Below, in pieces: positions 1 through 14,700 of a stretch of DNA of 64,000 nt (position 1 is its first letter; every line of letters begins with the position of its first letter). Below the pieces are notes generated by a model that saw nothing but the letters and a program-made list of their open reading frames with translations, did no database searches and had not been told where the DNA came from. This DNA comes from Apostichopus japonicus (taxonomy: Eukaryota > Echinodermata > Holothuroidea > Aspidochirotida > Stichopodidae): positions 31,448,666-31,512,665 of the forward strand of contig NC_092579.1 of assembly GCF_037975245.1 (NCBI RefSeq), read 5' to 3'. The position numbers were made by a program, and so were the translations under genes.

Positions 1-3000
1 AGCCCGCGATCAAAAAATCGTCACGCTCTCGAGATACAGAGCAACCAACCGCGCCACGACAGCAGTTGATATAAATCTATGTTCGTTTCTAATACTTAAA
101 GTTCCCAGAGACCGTATAAGATCGCGGCAAAAGCAAACTGCGCTGGCCTGGTCTCGAGCCCGCGATCCAAAATACGTCACGCTCTCGAGGTACAGAGAGC
201 AACCAACCGCGCCACGACAGCAGTTGATATAAATCTTTCTTTGTTTCTAATACTTAAAGTTCCAGAGACCGTATAGGATCGCGGAAAAAGCAAACTGCGC
301 TGGCCTGTCTCGAGCCCGCGATCCAAAATGCGTCACGCTCTCGAGGTACAGAGCACAACCAACCGCGCCACGACAGCAGTTGATATAAATTAATGTTCGT
401 TTCTTATACTTGAAGTTCCAGATACCTTATAGGATCGCGGCAAAAGCAAACTGCGCTGGCCTGGTCTCGATCCCGCGATCCAAAATACGTCACGCTCTCG
501 AGGTACAGAGCACAACCAACCGCGCCACGACAGCAGTTGATATAAATCTATGTTCGTTTCTAATACTTAAAGTTCCCAGAGACCGTATAAGATCGCGGCA
601 AAAGCAAACTGCGCTGGCCTGGTCTCGATCCCGCGATCCAAAATACGTCACGCTCTCGAGGTACAGAGCACAACCAACCGCACCACGACAGCAGTTGATA
701 TAAATCAATGTTTTTTTCTAATACTTAAAGTTCCAGAGATCGTATTAGATCGCGGCAAAAGCGAACTGCCCCCACCTGGTCTCGAGCCCGCGATCCAAAG
801 TACGTCACGCTCTCGAGGTACAGAGCACAACCAACCGCGCCACGACAGCGGTTGATATAAATCTATGTTCGTTTCTAATACTTAAAGTTCCAGAGACCGT
901 ATAAGATCGCGGCAAAAGCAAACTGCCCCCACCTGGTCTCGAGCCCGCGATCCAAAATACGTCACGCTCTCGAGGTACAGAGCACAACCAACCGCGCCAC
1001 GACAGCGGTTGATATAAATCAATGTTTGTTTCTGATACTTAAAGTTCCAGATATCGTATTAGATCGCGGCAAAAGCAAACTGCGCTGGCCTGGTCTCGAG
1101 CCCGCGATCCAAAATACGTCACGCTCTCGAGGTACAGAGCACAACCAACCGCGCCACGACAGCGGTTGATATAAATCTATGTTCGTTTCTAATACTTAAA
1201 GTTCCCAGAGACCGTATAAGATCGCGGCAAAAGCAAACTGCCCCCACCTGGTCTCGAGCCCGCGATCCAAAATACGTCACGCTCTCGAGGTACAGAGCAA
1301 CCAACCGCGCCACGACAGCAGTTGATATAAATAAAAATCAATGTTCGTTTCTAATACTTAAAGTTCCCAGAGACCGTATAAGAACCCGGCAAAAGCAAAC
1401 TGCCCCCACCTGGTCTCGAGACCGCGATCCAAAATACGTCACGCTCTCGAGGTACAGAGCAACCAACCGCGCCACGACAGCAGTTGATATAAATCTATGT
1501 TCGTTTCTAATAATTAAAGTTCCCAGAGACCGTATAAGATCGCGGCAAAACCAAACTGCCCCCACCTGGTCTCGAGCCCGCGATCCAAAATACGTCACGC
1601 TCTCGAGGTACAGAGCAACCAACCGCGCCACGACAGCAGTTGATATAGATCTATGTTCGTTTCTAATACTTAAAGTTCCAGAGACCGTATAAGAACCCGG
1701 CAAAAGCAAACTGCCCCCACCTGGTCTCGAGCCCGCGATCCAAAATACGTCACGCTCTCGAGGTACAGAGCAATCAACCGCGCCACGACAGCAGTTGATA
1801 TAAATCTATGTTCGTTTCTAATACTTAAAGTTCCAGAGACCGTATGAGATCGCGGCAAAAGCAAACTGCCCCCACCTGGTCTCGAGCCCGCGATCCAAAA
1901 TACGTCACGCTCTCGAGGTACAGAGCAACCAACCGCGCCACGACAGCAGTTGATATAAATCTATGTTCGTTTCTAATACTTAAAGTTCCAGAGACCGTAT
2001 TAAATCGAGGCAAAAGCAAACTGCGCTGGCCTGGTCTCGAGCCCGAGATCCAAAATACGTCTCGCTCTCGAGGTACAGAGCACAACCAACCGCGCCACGA
2101 CAGCAGTTGATATAAATCTATGTTCGTTTCTAATACTTAAAGTTCCAGAGACCGTATAAGATCGCGGCAAAAGCAAACTGCCCCCACCTGGTCTCGAGCC
2201 CGCGATCCAAAATACGTCACGCTCTCGAGGTACAGAGCAACCAACCGCGCCACGACAGCAGTTGATATAAATCTATGTTCGTTTCTAATACTTAAAGTTC
2301 CCAGAGACCGTATAAGATCGCGGCAAAAGCAAACTGCCACCACCTGGTCTCGAGCCCGCGATCAAAAAATCGTCACGCTCTCGAGATACAGAGCAACCAA
2401 CCGCGCCACGACAGCAGTTGATATAAATCTATGTTCGTTTCTAATACTTAAAGTTCCCAGAGACCGTATAAGATCGCGGCAAAAGCAAACTGCGCTGGCC
2501 TGGTCTCGAGCCCGCGATCCAAAATACGTCACGCTCTCGAGGTACAGAGAGCAACCAACCGCGCCACGACAGCAGTTGATATAAATCTTTCTTTGTTTCT
2601 AATACTTAAAGTTCCAGAGACCGTATAGGATCGCGGAAAAAGCAAACTGCGCTGGCCTGTCTCGAGCCCGCGATCCAAAATGCGTCACGCTCTCGAGGTA
2701 CAGAGCACAACCAACCGCGCCACGACAGCAGTTGATATAAATTAATGTTCGTTTCTTATACTTGAAGTTCCAGATACCTTATAGGATCGCGGCAAAAGCA
2801 AACTGCGCTGGCCTGGTCTCGATCCCGCGATCCAAAATACGTCACGCTCTCGAGGTACAGAGCACAACCAACCGCGCCACGACAGCAGTTGATATAAATC
2901 TATGTTCGTTTCTAATACTTAAAGTTCCCAGAGACCGTATAAGATCGCGGCAAAAGCAAACTGCGCTGGCCTGGTCTCGATCCCGCGATCCAAAATACGT

Positions 3001-3732
3001 CACGCTCTCGAGGTACAGAGCACAACCAACCGCACCACGACAGCAGTTGATATAAATCAATGTTTTTTTCTAATACTTAAAGTTCCAGAGATCGTATTAG
3101 ATCGCGGCAAAAGCGAACTGCCCCCACCTGGTCTCGAGCCCGCGATCCAAAGTACGTCACGCTCTCGAGGTACAGAGCACAACCAACCGCGCCACGACAG
3201 CGGTTGATATAAATCTATGTTCGTTTCTAATACTTAAAGTTCCAGAGACCGTATAAGATCGCGGCAAAAGCAAACTGCCCCCACCTGGTCTCGAGCCCGC
3301 GATCCAAAATACGTCACGCTCTCGAGGTACAGAGCACAACCAACCGCGCCACGACAGCGGTTGATATAAATCAATGTTTGTTTCTGATACTTAAAGTTCC
3401 AGATATCGTATTAGATCGCGGCAAAAGCAAACTGCGCTGGCCTGGTCTCGAGCCCGCGATCCAAAATACGTCACGCTCTCGAGGTACAGAGCACAACCAA
3501 CCGCGCCACGACAGCGGTTGATATAAATCTATGTTCGTTTCTAATACTTAAAGTTCCCAGAGACCGTATAAGATCGCGGCAAAAGCAAACTGCCCCCACC
3601 TGGTCTCGAGCCCGCGATCCAAAATACGTCACGCTCTCGAGGTACAGAGCAACCAACCGCGCCACGACAGCAGTTGATATAAATAAAAATCAATGTTCGT
3701 TTCTAATACTTAAAGTTCCCAGAGACCGTATC
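1..3732. repeat. 2,352-bp segmental duplication within the array
   Basis: Bases 1-1380 recur at 2353-3732 with an offset of 2,352 bp (15 monomers with several 157-158-bp type B copies). I saw no difference over the stretches compared. Shared private markers include the copy with GATCAAAAAATCG, the CTTTCTTTG variant, the CAATGTTTTTTTC variant and a monomer with a 6-bp insertion (GATATAAATAAAAATC, 1323 and 3675). The match breaks at AGAACCC versus AGATCGC. The lost continuation, bases 1381 to about 1880, is found again at about 4355-4854, so about 620 bp separates the two blocks in the second copy but not in the first. That is an internal insertion or deletion of four monomers. Confidence 0.9.
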
Positions 3733-4608
3733 AGATCGCGGCAAAAGCAAACTGCCCCCACCTGGTCTCGAGCCCGCGATCCAAAATACGTCACGCTCTC
3801 GAGGTACAGAGCAACCAACCGCGCCACGACAGCAGTTGATATAAATCTATGTTCGTTTCTAATACTTAAAGTCCCCAGAGACCGTATGAGATCGCGGCAA
3901 AATCAAACTGCCCCCACCTGGTCTCGAGCCCGCGATCCAAAATACGTCACGCTTTCGAGGTACAGAGCAACCAACCGCGCCACGACAGCAGTTGATATAA
4001 ATCTATGTTCGTTTCTAATACTTAAAGTTTCAGAGACCGTACCAGATCGCGGCAAAAGCAAACTGCCCCCACCTGGTCTCGAGCCCGCGATCAAAGAATC
4101 GTCACGCTCTCGAGATACAGAGCAACCAACCGCGCCACGACAGCAGTTGATATAAATCTATGTTCGTTTCTAATACTTAAAGTTCACAGAGACCGTATGA
4201 GATCGCGGCAAAAGCAAACTGCCCCCACCTTGTCTCGAGCCCGCGATCCAAAATACGTCACGCTCTCGAGGTACAGAGCAACCAACCGCGCCACGACAGC
4301 AGTTGATATAGATCTATGTTCGTTTCTAATACTTAAAGTTCCAGAGACCGTATAAGAACCCGGCAAAAGCAAACTGCCCCCACCTGGTCTCGAGACCGCG
4401 ATCCAAAATACGTCACGCTCTCGAGGTACAGAGCAACCAACCGCGCCACGACAGCAGTTGATATAAATCTATGTTCGTTTCTAATAATTAAAGTTCCCAG
4501 AGACCGTATAAGATCGCGGCAAAACCAAACTGCCCCCACCTGGTCTCGAGCCCGCGATCCAAAATACGTCACGCTCTCGAGGTACAGAGCAACCAACCGC
4601 GCCACGAC

Positions 4609-5858
4609 AGCAGTTGATATAGATCTATGTTCGTTTCTAATACTTAAAGTTCCAGAGACCGTATAAGAACCCGGCAAAAGCAAACTGCCCCCACCTGGTC
4701 TCGAGCCCGCGATCCAAAATACGTCACGCTCTCGAGGTACAGAGCAATCAACCGCGCCACGACAGCAGTTGATATAAATCTATGTTCGTTTCTAATACTT
4801 AAAGTTCCAGAGACCGTATGAGATCGCGGCAAAAGCAAACTGCCCCCACCTGGTCTCGAGCCCGCGATCCTAAATACGTCACGCTCTCGAGGTACAGAGC
4901 AACCAACCGCGCCACGACAGCAGTTGATATAAATCTATGTTCGTTTCTAATACTTAAAGTTCTTAGAGACCGTATAAGATCGCGGCAAAAGCAAATTGCC
5001 CCCACCTGGTCTCGAGCCCGCGATCCAATATACGTCACGCTCTCGAGGTACAGAGCAACCAACCGCGCCACGACAGCAGTTGATATAAATCTATGTTCGT
5101 TTCTAATACTTAAAGTTCCAGAGACCGTATAAGATCCCGGCAAAAGCAAACTGCCCCCACCTGGTCTCGAGCCCGCGATCCAAAATACGTCACGCTCTCG
5201 AGGTACAGAGCAAGCAAACGCGCCACGACAGCAGTTGATATAGATCTATGTTCGTTTCTAATACTTAAAGTTCCAGAGACCGTATAAGAACCCGGCAAAA
5301 GCAAACTGCCCCCACCTGGTCTCGAGCCCGCGATCCAAAATACGTCACGCTCTCGAGGTACAGAGCAATCAACCGCGCCACGACAGCAGTTGATATAAAT
5401 CTATGTTCGTTTCTAATACTTAAAGTTCCAGAGACCGTATGAGATCGCGGCAAAAGCAAACTGCCCCCACCTGGTCTCGAGCCCGCGATCCTAAATACGT
5501 CACGCTCTCGAGGTACAGAGCAACCAACCGCGCCACGACAGCAGTTGATATAAATCTATGTTCGTTTCTAATACTTAAAGTTCTTAGAGACCGTATAAGA
5601 TCGCGGCAAAAGCAAATTGCCCCCACCTGGTCTCGAGCCCGCGATCCAATATACGTCACGCTCTCGAGGTACAGAGCAACCAACCGCGCCACGACAGCAG
5701 TTGATATAAATCTATGTTCGTTTCTAATACTTAAAGTTCCAGAGACCGTATAAGATCCCGGCAAAAGCAAACTGCCCCCACCTGGTCTCGAGCCCGCGAT
5801 CCAAAATACGTCACGCTCTCGAGGTACAGAGCAAGCAAACGCGCCACGACAGCAGTTG
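4609..5858. repeat. 621-bp tetramer duplicated in tandem
   Basis: Four successive monomers (155+155+156+155 bp) are repeated with an offset of 621 bp. Shared private variants are AGAACCCGGC, GCAATCAACC, GATCCTAAATACG, TTCTTAGAGACC, GATCCAATATACG and GCAAGCAAACGCG. The copies separate at GATATAGATC (5238) versus GATATAAATC (5859). Confidence 0.9.
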
Positions 5859-6197
5859 ATATAAATCTATGTTCGTTTCTAATACTTAAAGTTCCCAGAG
5901 ACCGTATAAGATCGCGGCAAAAGCAAACTGTCCCCACCTGGTCTCTAGCCCGCGATCCAAAATACGTAACGCTCTCGAGGTACAGAGCAACCAACCGCGC
6001 CACGACAGCAGTTGATATAAATCTATGTTCGTTTCTAATACTTAAAGTTCCCAGAGACCGTATAAGATCGAGGCAAAAGCAAACTGCCCCCACCTGGTCT
6101 CGAGCCCGCGATCCAATATACGTCACGCTCTCGAGGTACAGAGCAACCAACCGCGCCACGACAGCAGTTGATATAAATCTATGTTCGTTTCTAATAC

Positions 6198-7914
6198 TTA
6201 AAGTTCCAGAGACCGTATAAGATCCCGGCAAAAGCAAACTGCCCCCACCTGGTCTCGAGCCCGCGATCCAAAATACGTCACGCTCTCGAGGTACAGAGCA
6301 AACAACCGCGCCACGACAGCAGTTGATATAAATTTATGTTCGTTTCTAATACTTAAAGTTCCAGAGACCGTATAAGATCCCGGCAAAAGCAAACTGCCCC
6401 CACCTGGTCTCGAGCCCGCGATCCAAAATACGTCACGCTCTCGAGGTACAGAGCAACCAACCGCGCCACGACAGCAGTTGATAAAAATATATGTTCGTTT
6501 CTAATACTTAAAGTTCCCAGAGACCGTATAAGATCGCGGCAAAAGCAAACTGCCCCCACCTGGTCTCGAGCCCGCGATCAAAAAATCGTCACGCTCTCGA
6601 GGTACAGAGCAACCAAGCGCGCCACGACAGCAGTTGATATAAATCTATGTTCGTTTCTAATACTTAAAGTTCACAGAGACCGTATGAGATCGCGGCAAAA
6701 GCAAATTGCCCCCACCTTGTCTCGAGCCCGCGATCCAAAATACGTCACGCTCTCGAGGTACAGAGCAACCAACCGCGCCACGACAGCAGTTGATATAAAT
6801 CTATGTTCGTTTCTAATACTTAAAGTTCCCAGAGACCGTATGAGATCGCGGCAAAAGCAAACTGCCCCCACCTGGTCTCGAGCCCGCGATCCAAAATACG
6901 TCACGCTCTCGAGGTACAGAGCAACCAACCGCGCCACGACAGCAGTTGATATAAATCTATGTTCGTTTCTAATACTTAAAGTTTCAGAGACCGTACCAGA
7001 TCGCGGCAAAAGCAAACTGCCCCCACCTGGTCTCGAGCCCGCGATCCAAAATACGTCACGCTCTCGAGGTACAGAGCAAGCAACCGCGCCACGACAGCAG
7101 TTGATATAAATCTATGTTCTATCCTAATACTTAAAGTTTCAGAGACCGTAAAAGATGGCGGCAAAAGCAAACTGCCCCCACCTGGTCTCGAGCCCGCGAT
7201 CCAAAATACGTCACGCTCTCGAGGTACAGAGCAAGCAACCGCGCCACGACAGCAGTTGATATAAATCTATGTTCGTTTCTAATACTTAAAGTTCCAGAGA
7301 CCGTATAAGATCCCGGCAAAAGCAAACTGCCCCCACCTGGTCTCGAGCCCGCGATCCAAAATACGTCACGCTCTCGAGGTACAGAGCAAACAACCGCGCC
7401 ACGACAGCAGTTGATATAAATCTATGTTCGTTTCTAATACTTAAAGTTCCAGAGACCGTATAAGATCCCGGCAAAAGCAAACTGCCCCCACCTGGTCTCG
7501 AGCCCGCGATCCAAAATACGTCACGCTCTCGAGGTACAGAGCAACCAACCGCGCCACGACAGCAGTTGATAAAAATCTATGTTCGTTTCTAATACTTAAA
7601 GTTCCCAGAGACCGTATGAGATCGCGGCAAAAGCAAACTGCCCCCACCTGGTCTCGAGCCCGCGATCAAAAAATCGTCACGCTCTCGAGGTACAGAGCAA
7701 CCAAGCGCGCCACGACAGCAGTTGATATAAATCTATGTTCGTTTCTAATACTTAAAGTTCACAGAGACCGTATGAGATCGCGGCAAAAGCAAACTGCCCC
7801 CACCTTGTCTCGAGCCCGCGATCCAAAATACGTCACGCTCTCGAGGTACAGAGCAACCAACCGCGCCACGACAGCAGTTGATATAAATCTATGTTCGTTT
7901 CTAATACTTAAAGT
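6198..7914. repeat. 1,088-bp heptamer duplication
   Basis: The block from about 6230 to 6826 recurs at about 7318-7914 (offset 1,088 bp, seven monomers). Shared markers are GCAAACAACC, GATAAAAAT, GATCAAAAAATCG (6576 and 7664), CCAAGCGCGCC and the CACCTTGTCTC variant. A further copy of the GATCAAAAAATCG monomer appears at 8442, five monomers on, so the local unit has been duplicated more than once with different step sizes. Between 5859 and 8708 the rest is ordinary type A monomer with many 155-bp copies. Confidence 0.85.
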
Positions 7915-8708
7915 TCCAGAGACCGTATAAGAACCCGGCAAAAGCAAACTGCCCCCACCTGGTCTCGAGCCCGCGATCCAAAATACGTCACGCTCTCGAG
8001 GTACAGAGCAACCAACCGCGCCACGACAGCAGTTGATATAAATCTATGTTCGTTTCTAATACTTAAAGTTCCCAGAGACCGTATGAGATCGCGGCAAAAG
8101 CAAACTGCCCCCACCTGGTCTCGAGCCCGCGATCCAAAATACGTCACGCTCTCGAGGTACAGAGCAAACAACCGCGCCACGACAGCAGTTGATATAAATC
8201 TATGTTCGTTTCTAATACTTAAAGTTCCCAGAGACCGTATAAGATCGCGGCAAAAGCAAACTGCCCCCACTTGGTCTCGAGCCCGCGATCCAAATACGTC
8301 ACGCTCTCGAGGTACAGAGCAACCAACCGCGCCACGACAGCAGTTGATATAAATCTATGTTCGTTTCTAATACTTAAAGTTCCCAGAGACCGTATAAGAT
8401 CGCGGCAAAAGCAAACTGCCCCCACCTGGTCTCGAGCCCGCGATCAAAAAATCGTCACGCTCTCGAGGTACAGAGCAACCAACCGCGCCACGACAGCAGT
8501 TGATATAAATCTATGTTCGTTTCTAATACTTAAAGTTCACAGAGACCGTATGAGATCGCGGCAAGAGCAAACTGCCCCCACCTTGTCTCGAGCCTGCGAT
8601 CCAAAATACGTCACGCTCTCGAGGTACAGAGCAACCAACCGCGCCACGACAGCAGTTGATATAAATCTATGTTCGTTTCTAATACTTAAAGTTCCCAGAG
8701 ACCGTATG

Positions 8709-11700
8709 AGATCGCGGCAAAAGCAAACTGCCCCCACCTGGTCTCGAGCCCGCGATCCAAAATACGTCACGCTCTCGAGGTACAGAGCAAGCAACCGCGC
8801 CACGACAGCAGTTAATATAAATCTATGTTCGTTTCTAATACTTAAAGTTCCAGAGACCGTACCAGATCGCGGCAAAAGCAAACTGCCCCCACCTGGTCTC
8901 GAGCCCGCGATCCAAAATACGTCACGCTCTCGAGGTACAGAGCAAGCAACCGCGCCACGACAGCAGTTGATATAAATCTATGTTCGTTTCTAATACTTAA
9001 AGTTCCAGAGACCGTAGCAGATCGCGGCAAAAGCAAACTCCCCCCACCTGGTCTCGAGCCCGCGATCCAAAATACGTCACGCTCTCGAGGTACAGAGCAA
9101 CCAACCGCGCCACGACAGCAGTTGATATAAATCTATGTTCGTTTCTAATACTTAAAGTTCCCAGAGACCGTATAAGATCGAGGCAAAAGCAAACTGCCCC
9201 CACCTGGTCTCGAGCCCGCGATCCAAAATACGTCACGCTCTCGAGGTACAGAGCAACCAACCGCGCCACGACAGCAGTTGATATAAATCTATGTTCGTTT
9301 CTAATACTTAAAGTTCCCAGAGACCGTATAAGATCGCGGCAAAAGCAAACTGCCCCCACCTGTTCTCGAGCCCGCGATCCAAAATACGTCACGCTCTCGA
9401 GGTACAGAGCAACCAACCGCGCCACGACAGCAGTTGATATAAATCTATGTTCGTTTCTAATACTTAAAGTTCCCAGAGACCGTATAAGATCGCGGCAAAA
9501 GCAAACTGCCCCCACCTGTTCTCGAGCCCGCGATCCAAAATACGTCACGCTCTCGAGGTACAGAGCAACCAACCGCGCCACGACAGCAGTTGATATAAAT
9601 CTATGTTCGTTTCTAATACTTAAAGTTCCCAGAGACCGTATAAGATCGCGGCAAAAGCAAACTGCCCCCACCTGGTCTCGAGCCCGCGATCCAAAATACG
9701 TCACGCTCTCGAGGTACAGAGCAACCAACCGCGCCACGACAGCAGTTGATATAAATCTATGTTCGTTTCTAATACTTAAAGTTCCAGAGACCGTATAAGA
9801 ACCCGGCAAAAGCAAACTGCCCCCACCTGGTCTCGAGCCCGCGATCCAAAATACGTCACGCTCTCGAGGTACAGAGCAACCAACCGCGCCACGACAGCAG
9901 TTGATATAAATCTATGTTCGTTTCTAATACTTAAAGTTCCCAGAGACCGTATCAGATCGCGGCAAAAGCAAACTGCCCCCACCTGGTCTCGCGCCCGCGA
10001 TCCAAAATACGTCACGCTCTCGAGGTACAGAGCAACCAACCGCGCCACGACAGCAGTTGATATAAATCTATGTTCGTTTCTAATACTTAAAGTTCCCAGA
10101 GACCGTATCAGATCGCGGCAAAAGCAAACTGCCCCCACCTGGTCTCGAGCCCGCGATCCAAAATACGTCACGCTCTCGAGGTACAGAGCAAGCAACCGCG
10201 CCACGACAGCAGTTGATATAAATCTATGTTCGTTTCTAATACTTAAAGTTCCCAGAGACCGTATGAGATCGCGGCAAAAGCAAACTGCCCCCACCTGGTC
10301 TCGAGCCCGCGATCCAAAATACGTCACGCTCTCGAGGTACAGAGCAACCAACCGCGCCACGACAGCAGTTGATATAAATCTATGTTCGTTTCTAATACTT
10401 AAAGTTCCAGAGACCGTAAAAGATCGCGGCAAAAGCAAACTGCCCCCACCTGGTCTCGAGCCCGCGATCCAAAATACGTCACGCTCTCGAGGTACAAAGC
10501 AACCAACCGCGCCACGACAGCAGTTGATATAAATCTATGTTCGTTTCTAATACTTAAAGTTCCCAGAGACCGTATCAGATCGCGGCAAAAGCAAACTGCC
10601 CCCACCTGGTCTCGAGCCCGCGATCCAAAATACGTCACGCTCTCGAGGTACAGAGCAACCAACCGCGCCACGACAGCAGTTGATATAAATCTATGTTCGT
10701 TTCTAATACTTAAAGTTCCCAGAGACCGTATAAGATCGCGGCAAAAGCAAACTGCCCCCACCTGGTCTCGAGCCCACGATCCAAAATACGTCACGCTCTG
10801 GAGGTACAGAGCAACCAACCGCGCCACGACAGCAGTTGATATAAATCTATGTTCGTTTCTAATACTTAAAGTTCCCAGAGACCGTATGAGATCGCGCAAA
10901 AGCAAACTGCCCCCACCTGGTCTCGAGCCCGCGATCCAAAATACGTCACGCTCTCGAGGTACAAAGCAACCAACCGCGCCACGACAGCAGTTGATATAAA
11001 TATATGTTCGTTTCTAATACTTAAAGTTCCAGAGACCGTATTAGATCGAGGCAAAAGCAAACTGCGCTGGCCTGGTCTCGAGCCCGCGATCCAAAATACG
11101 TCTCGCTCTCGACGTACAGAGCACAACCAACCGCGCCACGACAGCAGTTGATATAAATCTATGTTCGTTTCTAATACTTAAAGATCCAGAGACCGTATAA
11201 GATCGCGGCAAAAGCAAACTGCCCCCACCTGGTCTCGAGCCCGCGATCCAAAATACGTCACGCTCTCGAGGTACAGAGCAACCAACCGCGCCACGACAGC
11301 AGTTGATATAAGTCTATGTTCGTTTCTAATACTTAAAGTTCCCAGAGACCGTATAAGATCGCGGCAAAAGCAAACTGCCCCCACCTGGTCTCGAGCCCGC
11401 GATCCAAAATACGTCACGCTCTCGAGGTACAGAGCAACCAACCGCGCCACGACAGCAGTTGATATAAATCTATGTTCGTTTCTAATACTTAAAGTTCCAG
11501 AGACCGTATTAGATCGAGGCAAAAGCAAACTGCGCTGGCCTGGTCTCGAGCCCGCGATCCAAAATACGTCTCGCTCTCGAGGTACAGAGCACAACCAACC
11601 GCGCCACGACAGCAGTTGATATAAATCTATGTTCGTTTCTAATACTTAAAGTTCCCAGAGACCGTATAAGATCGCGGCAAAAGCAAACTGCCCCCACCTG

Positions 11701-14700
11701 GTCTCGAGCCCGCGATCCAAAATACGTCACGCTCTCGAGGTACAGAGCAACCAACCGCGCCACGACAGCAGTTGATATAAATCTATGTTCGTTTCTAATA
11801 CTTAAAGTTCCCAGAGACCGTATAAGATCGCGGCAAAAGCAAACTGCCCCCACCTGGTCTCGAGCCCGCGATCCAAAATACGTCACGCTCTCGAGGTACA
11901 GAGCAACCAACCGCGCCACGACAGCAGTTGATATAAGTCTATGTTCGTTTCTAATACTTAAAGTTCCCAGAGACCGTATAAGATCGCGGCAAAAGCAAAC
12001 TGCCCCCACCTGGTCTCGAGCCCGCGATCCAAAATACGTCACGCTCTCGAGGTACAGAGCAACCAACCGCGCCACGACAGCAGTTAATATAAATCTATGT
12101 TCGTTTCTAATACTTAAAGTTCCCAGAGACCGTATAAGATCGCGGCAAAAGCAAACTGCCCCCACCTGGTCTCGAGCCCGCGATCCAAAATACGTCACGC
12201 TCTCGAGGTACAGAGCAACCAACCGCGCCACGACAGCAGTTGATATAAATCTATGTTCGTTTCTAATACTTAAAGTTCCAGAGACCGTATTAGATCGAGG
12301 CAAAAGCAAACTGCGCTGGCCTGGTCTCGAGCCCGCGATCCAAAATACGTCACGCTCTCGAGGTACAGAGCACAACCAACCGCGCCACGACAGCAGTTGA
12401 TATAAATCTATGTTCGTTTCTAATACTTAAAGTTCCAGAGACCGTATAAGATCGAGGCAAAAGCAAACTGCGCTGGCCTGGTCTCGAGCCCGCGATCCAA
12501 AATACGTCTCGCTCTCGAGGTACAGAGCACAACCAACCGCGCCACGACAGCAGTTGATATAAATCTATGTTCGTTTCTAATACTTAAAGTTCCCAGAGAC
12601 CGTATAAGATCGCGGCAAAAGCAAACTGCCCCCACCTGGTCTCGAGCCCGCGATCCAAAATACGTCACGCTCTCGAGGTACAGAGCAACCAACCGCGCCA
12701 CGACAGCAGTTAATATAAATCTATGTTCGTTTCTAATACTTAAAGTTCCCAGAGACCGTATAAGATCGCGGCAAAAGCAAACTGCCCCCACCTGGTCTCG
12801 AGCCCGCGATCCAAAATACGTCACGCTCTCGAGGTACAGAGCAACCAACCGCGCCACGACAGCAGTTGATATAAATCTATGTTCGTTTCTAATACTTAAA
12901 GTTCCAGAGACCGTATTAGATCGAGGCAAAAGCAAACTGCGCTGGCCTGGTCTCGAGCCCGCGATCCAAAATACGTCTCGCTCTCGAGGTACAGAGCACA
13001 ACCAACCGCGCCACGACAGCAGTTGATATAAATCTATGTTCGTTTCTAATACTTAAAGTTCCCAGAGACCGTATAAGATCGCGGCAAAAGCAAACTGCCC
13101 CCACCTGGTCTCGAGCCCGCGATCCAAAATACGTCACGCTCTCGAGGTACAGAGCAACCAACCGCGCCACGACAGCAGTTGATATAAATCTATGTTCGTT
13201 TCTAATACTTAAAGTTCCCAGAGACCGTATAAGATCGCGGCAAAAGCAAACTGCCCCCACCTGGTCTCGAGCCCGCGATCCAAAATACGTCACGCTCTCG
13301 AGGTACAGAGCAACCAACCGCGCCACGACAGCAGTTGATATAAGTCTATGTTCGTTTCTAATACTTAAAGTTCCCAGAGACCGTATAAGATCGCGGCAAA
13401 AGCAAACTGCCCCCACCTGGTCTCGAGCCCGCGATCCAAAATACGTCACGCTCTCGAGGTACAGAGCAACCAACCGCGCCACGACAGCAGTTAATATAAA
13501 TCTATGTTCGTTTCTAATACTTAAAGTTCCCAGAGACCGTATAAGATCGCGGCAAAAGCAAACTGCCCCCACCTGGTCTCGAGCCCGCGATCCAAAATAC
13601 GTCACGCTCTCGAGGTACAGAGCAAGCAACCGCGCCACGACAGCAGTTAATATAAATCTATGTTCGTTTCTAATACTTAAAGTTCCAGAGACCGTACCAG
13701 ATCGCGGCAAAAGCAAACTGCCCCCACCTGGTCTCGAGCCCGCGATCCAAAATACGTCACGCTCTCGAGGTACAGAGCAAGCAACCGCGCCACGACAGCA
13801 GTTGATATAAATCTATGTTCGTTTCTAATACTTAAAGTTCCAGAGACCGTAGCAGATCGCGGCAAAAGCAAACTCCCCCCACCTGGTCTCGAGCCCGCGA
13901 TCCAAAATACGTCACGCTCTCGAGGTACAGAGCAACCAACCGCGCCACGACAGCAGTTGATATAAATCTATGTTCGTTTCTAATACTTAAAGTTCCCAGA
14001 GACCGTATAAGATCGAGGCAAAAGCAAACTGCCCCCACCTGGTCTCGAGCCCGCGATCCAAAATACGTCACGCTCTCGAGGTACAGAGCAACCAACCGCG
14101 CCACGACAGCAGTTGATATAAATCTATGTTCGTTTCTAATACTTAAAGTTCCCAGAGACCGTATAAGATCGCGGCAAAAGCAAACTGCCCCCACCTGTTC
14201 TCGAGCCCGCGATCCAAAATACGTCACGCTCTCGAGGTACAGAGCAACCAACCGCGCCACGACAGCAGTTGATATAAATCTATGTTCGTTTCTAATACTT
14301 AAAGTTCCCAGAGACCGTATAAGATCGCGGCAAAAGCAAACTGCCCCCACCTGTTCTCGAGCCCGCGATCCAAAATACGTCACGCTCTCGAGGTACAGAG
14401 CAACCAACCGCGCCACGACAGCAGTTGATATAAATCTATGTTCGTTTCTAATACTTAAAGTTCCCAGAGACCGTATAAGATCGCGGCAAAAGCAAACTGC
14501 CCCCACCTGGTCTCGAGCCCGCGATCCAAAATACGTCACGCTCTCGAGGTACAGAGCAACCAACCGCGCCACGACAGCAGTTGATATAAATCTATGTTCG
14601 TTTCTAATACTTAAAGTTCCAGAGACCGTATAAGAACCCGGCAAAAGCAAACTGCCCCCACCTGGTCTCGAGCCCGCGATCCAAAATACGTCACGCTCTC